This document shows, piece after piece, positions 58,548 through 64,000 of a stretch of DNA of 64,000 nucleotides. The notes below the pieces were generated by a model. That model did no database searches, was not told where the DNA came from, and saw nothing but the letters and a program-made list of their open reading frames with translations. Made by a program: the position numbers and the translations under genes. Positions within the stretch are counted from its first letter, which is position 1. The number at the start of each line of letters is the position of its first letter. The DNA is from an uncultured bacterium (lineage in GTDB: Bacteria; Verrucomicrobiota; Kiritimatiellia; CAIKKV01; CAITUY01), in contig CAIVSY010000063.1 of assembly GCA_903908715.1 (NCBI GenBank), positions 94,113 to 158,112 on the forward strand. Direction: 5' to 3'.

Positions 58548-59570
58548 TCACTCTGCGCCTAATCGGCCTTCCCGGTGCGCAGTGATATACTCGACCCCGA
58601 ACATGTCTTCGCCGGTAAGCAAAGCCTTGGCAAGACTGAACGCCTCGGTTGTCGTGTCCACAGCAGCCAGGATGCGGCTGTTCATCTGAAGGGGATCCAG
58701 AATCCCGCTGTCAGCGCCGGCCTCCACGGCAAGCCATGTGAAAACCTGATTGATCAGCTTGCGTCCGGGCATTCCAAAAGACACGTTGCTTAACCCGCCT
58801 GTAATGTGGATTTGCACACCGTATTGCTGGCGAATCGCGGAAACCGCATCCAGGAATCCCTTGCCGTTGTTGGAATCGGTGGCCACAGGGAATACCAGCG
58901 GGTCAATATAGATCTGGCCGCCCTTCAATCCCACCGCATTCAACATCGGCATCAGGCGATCAATGTTACCCAGCCGCTGGGCGGTATCCGCAGGCAAATC
59001 CTTCTCACCGGCCGCCGAGGCAATTACCACGGCCTCGAATTCAGCCGCAACCGGAATGGCATCCTTTCGTTCCAGGGACACCGAGTTCACCATAGGATTC
59101 CCACGCCCTTTTTCGCAAGCCTCCAAGCCGGCGCGAAGGATCACTGGATTGGATGTGTCGATGCTCAGCGGGAGGCGACTCTTGGATTGCACAATCTTGG
59201 CAACCCACCGAATGGCTCTGCATCGCTCTTCAATATCCGTGCTGAACTCATCAACATTAATGTCCAGAAAGGCCGCATCGGAATTTTCCTGGCGCAACGC
59301 AAGATAGCCTAGATAGTCTTCCGCCGCAGCCTTGCCAGCCGCATCCCCGTATAAACCCTGCCACACTGCAACCGCGCAATGCTTGATCTTCCCGTTCTCC
59401 CAATCCGCAGTCTTCAGGAAAACTTCGGGAATCGGCAATTCCCTCGCCTCCCCCTTGCCTCCATAAACAATTGCATGCCCACCACTGGCCCGCGGTTTAA
59501 CAAAAGCGCCACCCACCTTGTATACACGCGTGCAATGAATATTCTCACCAACCACGATCAGCTTCTTCAT
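58548..59570 (-). CDS. Methyltetrahydrofolate:corrinoid methyltransferase-like protein (pterin-binding/DHPS fold)
   Basis: LIVVGENIHCTRV, AAFLDINVDEFSTDIEERCRAIRWV, LPLSIDTSNPVILRAGLEACEKGRGNPMVNSVSLE, YIDPLVFPVATDSNNGKGFLDAV, HITGGLSNVSFGMPGRKLINQVFTWLAVEAGADSGILDPLQ. Confidence 0.87.
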   Translation of the reverse strand: MKKLIVVGENIHCTRVYKVGGAFVKPRASGGHAIVYGGKGEARELPIPEVFLKTADWENGKIKHCAVAVWQGLYGDAAGKAAAEDYLGYLALRQENSDAAFLDINVDEFSTDIEERCRAIRWVAKIVQSKSRLPLSIDTSNPVILRAGLEACEKGRGNPMVNSVSLERKDAIPVAAEFEAVVIASAAGEKDLPADTAQRLGNIDRLMPMLNAVGLKGGQIYIDPLVFPVATDSNNGKGFLDAVSAIRQQYGVQIHITGGLSNVSFGMPGRKLINQVFTWLAVEAGADSGILDPLQMNSRILAAVDTTTEAFSLAKALLTGEDMFGVEYITAHREGRLGAE

Positions 59571-59592
59571 TCGCAGCCTTTCTTTCCCGTAA

Positions 59593-60495
59593 TTATTTCC
59601 TCTTCGTTACCTGCAGATCTTTTAACACCTTTCCGATAGCCCGAATATGCTCCGGGGTTGTCCCGCAACACCCCCCGATGATGGAAGCCCCGGCCTGAAC
59701 CACCGCAGGAACCCAGCCTGCCGTCACTTCCGGTAGTTCAGGAAACACATCCACTCCATTTACATTCTTCGGCAATCCAGCATTCGCCTGCACGATTATG
59801 GGCACATCGGACGCAACGGCTCTCATTTGCCGCACGATCCCAACCATCTGCTCCATCCCTTGCCCACAATTCGCTCCAATTATGTGGGATCCTGCCTCAG
59901 TGGCCGCCCGCGCAGCTTCCGCCGGCGTCACCCCCATCATCGTGTGATATCCGCCATCCACGGTCTGCTGAAATGTAAAAGTCGCCAGGATCTCCAAACC
60001 CCCAACCTCACGCGCCGCCCTGATTGCCAGGCAAGCCTCATCGATCGCCGACATTGTCTCAATACAAACCGCATCCGCCCCACCTGAAGCCAACGCCAGG
60101 GCCTGTTCCCGGAATGCCTCCAGCAATTCCGACTCCGTCACATCCCCCATCAGCAGCATCTTCCCCGTCGGCCCCATAGAGGCAATCACATGTCGGTTTG
60201 GACCCGCTGCCTTACGAGAAATCTCAGCAGCCGCCCGATTGATCTCCGCCACTTGTTCCTGAAGCCCAAAATATTCCAGCTTGTACCGTGTACCGCCAAA
60301 ACTGTTTGTTTCAACGAGATCACTGCCTGCTTCAATGTAACTCGAAGCCACTGACAGCACTTCTTGAGGCCGCTTCAGGCACCACAACTCAGGGCACTCG
60401 CCCGGAACCAGCCCCAGCTTCTGCAGAAAAGTTCCCCACGCACCATCTGCAAGAAGCAGTTCACCATCACGGATTCGATCTGCAATTCGCCTCAT
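59593..60495 (-). CDS. Homocysteine S-methyltransferase-domain protein
   Basis: LLLADGAWGTFLQKLG, GSDLVETNSFGGTRYKL, IGANCGQGMEQM, IIGGCCGTTPEHIRAI (Zn Cys ligands). Confidence 0.9.
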   Translation of the reverse strand: MRRIADRIRDGELLLADGAWGTFLQKLGLVPGECPELWCLKRPQEVLSVASSYIEAGSDLVETNSFGGTRYKLEYFGLQEQVAEINRAAAEISRKAAGPNRHVIASMGPTGKMLLMGDVTESELLEAFREQALALASGGADAVCIETMSAIDEACLAIRAAREVGGLEILATFTFQQTVDGGYHTMMGVTPAEAARAATEAGSHIIGANCGQGMEQMVGIVRQMRAVASDVPIIVQANAGLPKNVNGVDVFPELPEVTAGWVPAVVQAGASIIGGCCGTTPEHIRAIGKVLKDLQVTKRK

Positions 60496-60594
60496 AAATT
60501 GACCCTACATTTTCTCCATTGCGGGTTGTAGTATTCACGTATTACCCGAAATTATTCTTGTATAACTTGGCGCTTTTTTGGGATATTCTGACAT

Positions 60595-61980
60595 GTGAAA
60601 AACCCCGCAGAGAGAGCGAGGATCCTGACGGTGCTTGAGTCCATTGAAGCGCTTTCAGGACAAGGAGCCGTTTATCACGGCTTACATGACGCGGAAATCC
60701 TGACCAACGGCAGGGTTTGCACCTTTTGTCGACATGCACTTTCATATCCTGCTGCCGCTTCTCTTTGCAGGTACTCCTGTTGCACAGCTACAGTCCACGC
60801 CATGAACTCTGGAGAACCGTATTTCTATCAGTGCTGGGTCGGATTGCTCTTCGTCACAATCCCAATCGCCCCCCATAATCGCTGCATTGGCGGAATCTCC
60901 TTGGGCGGTTTCCGGACACAGGATCAACGCCTGGATGTGCAGGACGCCATTGCTCAATCGCTCGGCCCCGGCGCAGCATCCGCAATAGGGGCACTTGTCA
61001 GAACCGTGTCTTCTGTGCAACCGATCGCGCCAAGCGCCTTGCGTGGTCTCGGCACATTGGCCATGGAGGCAACTTTTTCAAACGGCCTGAACTCCAGCCT
61101 CTTCTTCCGTGAACGCAACGAGAGATATCTCCAGCAACGCCGAATCGCCGAAGCCTTTGCCGACATCCGGTCACAGGACGTTTCCCCCCCCGATCTCCTG
61201 CGGGATACGTATGAACTGGTTTCATTCCTCCATCGCAATGATCGCCCCGGGGCAATGGAATTCGTATCGCGATACCTGGCCAAATTGCTGATGGCCAGCA
61301 ACTGGGACCTGGTAAAACTTAAAGCTCACGTCCGCACTTTGCTTGCCGTTATCACCAGCCATGAAATCCTGAACGGTGTGCCATGGGCTGCCGCCACAAG
61401 CCGTGAGTTGAGACATATGTCACGCCTCGAGGAAGCCTCCACAACCGAAGAAAGCTGTTACGAGGTGGCAGAATGGATTCAAAACCACTTCCGCCGAAGC
61501 GAGCATGGCGGCAGCCCTGACGGGCGCAGCCTTGGAGACCGCCTCCTTGCATGGCTCCAGTCACACTATCACGAATCGGTTACGATCGCCAAGACCGCCA
61601 GGGCTATCGGCGTCAGTCCGTCCACACTTGTTCATCGTCTGCCGCGTGAAACCGGAAGGACCTTCAAGAACCTGCTTCTTGAGATCCGTATCTCTGAAGG
61701 CAAGAAGCTGCTGGCGACAACAGCCCTGCAGATCAGCGCGATCGCTGAGAACTGCGGCTTTTTTGACCAAAGCCACTTCACCCGGGAACTGAAACGATCC
61801 ATCAATCTCACTCCGGGTCAATTCCGGAAACTTCTTCGGACGCACGAAGAAGCCATGAAGGGCGCCCGGCAACCCACTTATGACTCAAGGATCGCCAAGT
61901 CACCAAAAAAACACGGCATGGGATTTGCCCCCGCAGGGGCCCATCCCACGCCGCGTGTCAATTCCCAGGTTCTTACTTGA
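60595..61980 (+). CDS. AraC-family regulator with N-terminal PocR-like Cys-rich sensory domain
   Basis: CTFCRHALSYPAAASLCRYSCCTATVHAMNSGEPYFYQCWVGLLFVTIPI; AraC HTH SVTIAKTARAIGVSPSTLVHRLPRETGRTFKNLLLEIRISEGKKLLATTALQISAIAENCGFFDQSHFTRELKRSINLTPGQFRK. GTG start. Confidence 0.87.
   Translation: MKNPAERARILTVLESIEALSGQGAVYHGLHDAEILTNGRVCTFCRHALSYPAAASLCRYSCCTATVHAMNSGEPYFYQCWVGLLFVTIPIAPHNRCIGGISLGGFRTQDQRLDVQDAIAQSLGPGAASAIGALVRTVSSVQPIAPSALRGLGTLAMEATFSNGLNSSLFFRERNERYLQQRRIAEAFADIRSQDVSPPDLLRDTYELVSFLHRNDRPGAMEFVSRYLAKLLMASNWDLVKLKAHVRTLLAVITSHEILNGVPWAAATSRELRHMSRLEEASTTEESCYEVAEWIQNHFRRSEHGGSPDGRSLGDRLLAWLQSHYHESVTIAKTARAIGVSPSTLVHRLPRETGRTFKNLLLEIRISEGKKLLATTALQISAIAENCGFFDQSHFTRELKRSINLTPGQFRKLLRTHEEAMKGARQPTYDSRIAKSPKKHGMGFAPAGAHPTPRVNSQVLT
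61904..61960 (-). terminator. Rho-independent terminator of the corrinoid protein gene, embedded in the 3' end of the AraC ORF
   Basis: Reverse strand GGCGTGGGATGGGCCCCTGCGGGGGCAAATCCCATGCCGTGTTTTTTTGG: long hairpin then T-run, just after the stop at 61973. Confidence 0.8.
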
Positions 61981-62608
61981 CCAGCGCCTTGGCCAAGTCA
62001 GCTGCCGAAGCCGCATCAGGCGCGTAGCCATCTGCACCAATCTCGTCACAGAATGCCTGTGTCACAGGCGCCCCACCAATCATAACCTTGACCTTGCCGG
62101 CCATATCGGACTTCTTGAGTGTATCCACCACTTCCTTCATGTTGGTCATAGTGGTTGTCAGCAATGCGGAAGCACCGATCAAACCCGCATTATTCTGGCG
62201 AGCCAACTCGATGAACTTGGACGCCTCAACGTTGATACCGGCATCCACCACCTTGAAACCTGCACCCTCCAGCATCATGCCCACGAGGTTCTTGCCGATA
62301 TCATGCAGGTCGCCCTTAACGGTTCCAATCACAACCACGCCCTTCGGCTCAACCTTCGCCGCCGCAAGGGCCGGCTTAAGAATTTCCATACCAGACTTCA
62401 TGGCGCGCGCAGCAATGAGCACCTCGGGAACATACACTTCATTCTTCTTGAAGCGCTCGCCAATCACGCTCATCCCTGCCAGCAATCCCTTGTTCAGAAT
62501 ATCCGCAGCACCCACCTTATCGTTCAGCGCCTGCTGTACCAGCGCCTTGACATCGTTTGCCTTCCCCTTCATCAGGTTTTCTTTGATCTGCTCCAGTATC
62601 GCACTCAT
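61973..62608 (-). CDS. Corrinoid (B12-binding) methyltransferase protein, MtbC/MtgC-like
   Basis: Helical cap LLAGMSVIGERFKKNEVYVPEVLIAARAMKSGM; GTVKGDLHDIGKNLVGMMLEGAGF (DxHxxG) and SALLTTTM. Confidence 0.94.
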   Translation of the reverse strand: MSAILEQIKENLMKGKANDVKALVQQALNDKVGAADILNKGLLAGMSVIGERFKKNEVYVPEVLIAARAMKSGMEILKPALAAAKVEPKGVVVIGTVKGDLHDIGKNLVGMMLEGAGFKVVDAGINVEASKFIELARQNNAGLIGASALLTTTMTNMKEVVDTLKKSDMAGKVKVMIGGAPVTQAFCDEIGADGYAPDAASAADLAKALVK

Positions 62609-62883
62609 GGTTCTCCTTGCTTTTCGGTTTACGGTTAAACAAAAACGAAGGCACCTTATCAGTCTACCCTTTACAGGAATAGGGATTTATGGCTCATTAT
62701 TATAACTTTCTTGCTGGATTGACTGATAAAACTGCTCTTACCCACGACTGCAGACCGGTGTTGTCTTCTTGACTTCGCATGTTATTTCAGGCTATCCAGA
62801 ACGCAAATGGGATCTTTGCAGGGTTGTATCTGGACATGACCGTTTAACAGTTAATACGCACTTCTTGCCGAGCGCAGATCAAG

Positions 62884-64000
62884 ATGCCCAAACTCTCTCA
62901 AAGAACATTACTGGAAGTCAGCAGGGATGCGTTCAAAACGAATGGTCTTCGCCCCTTTTTCATGAATCTGGACGGCACCACCCATCCGGAGGAAGATCCC
63001 CTCGCAGGCAACAGCAAGGTTCGAAAACTTCGAATCTACGCGCTTCACGAAAGCATCAACCTGGGTGAGCCCTGTTTTTTTGACATCCTCCCCGGCTTGA
63101 TGAGCTGGATCGTGGCCCTGGAGGATCGGCGCATCATTCACGGCGCACTCATAGGCGGGGAAGTCCTTTCGGATACCGACCGGGAGGAACCCGATCGCTG
63201 CAGCCGGGAGCTCGCATCCATGGGATTCCCCCCGCATGCCGCACGCCAGTATATCTCGACAAGACTGGTCTTCACCCCTGCCGCCATGCGATCTGCGGCT
63301 CGTAACCTGCACGACAATTTCTACCGCATCAGCGGCTGGAAACCCATCCAGATGGAAGAGAATCGCCTCCGCATTCACCAGCAGCGGCAGATCGCCGAAG
63401 CCATTGAGGATCGCAAGAAACGGGGCGACACAACCACCTATCCGTTTGAAAAGGAACGCATCCTGCTGTCCCACATTCGTTCCGGCGACCCCGACGGGGC
63501 TCGCCGGGTGCTAAACGAAATGCTGGGCGCAATGTACTTGAGCTCTCCCAAGCTGGCCGTTCTCCGGGCACGGGCTATTGAAATGATGGGCTACCTCACC
63601 CGCGCTGCGGTCGAAGATAGCCCAGTCATGGAGCCGCTGATCGAGCGCAACCACCGGTGGATGGAACGTCTGATTCAAGCCAAGGATTTCGAGGCCCTGG
63701 CCCGGGTCCTGACGAGTGCACTTAACGATTTCATCGAAGGCATTTACCTGCACGGCTTCAACCGATCGAACTCCAGCGTAAGCAAGGCGCTGGATTTCAT
63801 CACGAAAAATCACACCAAGCCTCTATCCCTGGCCGATGTGGCCCGGCATGTGGGTCTCAGTTCATACCGGATCGCACACCTTGTCAAAGCTCACACGGGA
63901 AAGACCATCCTCCAGATCATCCTGCACGCACGGGTACAAAGCGCCCGTAGCCTGCTGGAAAACAGCGACAAGAGCTGCACCGATATTGCATACGAGACAG
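62884..64000 (+). CDS. Second AraC-family regulator (3'-truncated by window end)
   Basis: Manual translation from ATG 62884 is open to 64000: MPKLSQRTLLEVSRDAFKTNGLRPFFMNLDGTTHPEEDPLAGNSKVRKLRIYALHESINLGEPCFFDILPGLMSWIVALEDRRIIHGALIGGEVL...ALDFITKNHTKPLSLADVARHVGLSSYRIAHLVKAHTGKTILQIILHARVQSARSLLENSDKSCTDIAYET. Absent from ORF track. Confidence 0.88.
   Translation, partial: MPKLSQRTLLEVSRDAFKTNGLRPFFMNLDGTTHPEEDPLAGNSKVRKLRIYALHESINLGEPCFFDILPGLMSWIVALEDRRIIHGALIGGEVLSDTDREEPDRCSRELASMGFPPHAARQYISTRLVFTPAAMRSAARNLHDNFYRISGWKPIQMEENRLRIHQQRQIAEAIEDRKKRGDTTTYPFEKERILLSHIRSGDPDGARRVLNEMLGAMYLSSPKLAVLRARAIEMMGYLTRAAVEDSPVMEPLIERNHRWMERLIQAKDFEALARVLTSALNDFIEGIYLHGFNRSNSSVSKALDFITKNHTKPLSLADVARHVGLSSYRIAHLVKAHTGKTILQIILHARVQSARSLLENSDKSCTDIAYET

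Noticed and set aside
62609-62883. Possible cobalamin riboswitch upstream of the corrinoid or AraC genes
   Set aside because: No recognisable B12-box consensus (GCCACTG-type) was seen; a covariance-model search would be needed.
1-64000. CRISPR arrays, insertion sequences, prophage, toxin-antitoxin or classical defence islands
   Set aside because: No direct-repeat arrays, transposase/integrase motifs, terminal inverted repeats or known defence domains were found in reading both strands; absence is by inspection only.

Overview
The window is a dense bacterial chromosome segment, mostly housekeeping genes. The content (LPS genes waaF/lpxK, McsA-McsB-ClpC, LRR Ser/Thr kinase, Ech hydrogenase, folate/corrinoid C1 genes) suggests an anaerobic Gram-negative bacterium, possibly of the PVC superphylum; that placement is inference. 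No CRISPR array, rRNA, transposase, integrase or phage genes were recognised. Two tRNAs were found: tRNA-Ala(GGC) and tRNA-Pro(TGG). Main blocks, in order: bioC(partial)-bioF; mtaB; RRM protein; YcgN-like protein; tandem trypsin/PDZ proteins (one intact, one lacking the catalytic triad); waaF-lpxK; Dpm1-like GT2 plus UbiA-like prenyltransferase; sigma-region-2-like protein; trmB; PAS kinase; fmt; two-subunit class I fumarase; hemW; PHP protein; a six-gene Ech-type [NiFe]-hydrogenase operon; SurA-N-like protein; AmmeMemoRadiSam-type radical SAM enzyme; deoC-deoB; GT2; CPBP protease; mtnA; kinase-LRR protein; coaC; a small membrane protein resembling the HgcA membrane domain; hemerythrin; second PAS kinase; pgsA; der; ABC-F; the ffh-rpsP-khpA-trmD-rplS-rnhB-yraN operon; mcsA-mcsB-clpC; a secreted orphan; and a C1 cluster (stand-alone AICAR transformylase, folD, MetF-like, fhs, methyl-THF methyltransferase, homocysteine S-methyltransferase, corrinoid protein) with two AraC-type regulators. 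The second regulator (62884 to the window end) is absent from the supplied ORF track because it runs off the end. The most interesting signals are the C1/corrinoid cluster with its regulators, the active/pseudo protease pair, the HgcA-like membrane-domain-only ORF next to a hemerythrin, and the Ech operon. All calls come from reading the sequence; no database search was run.
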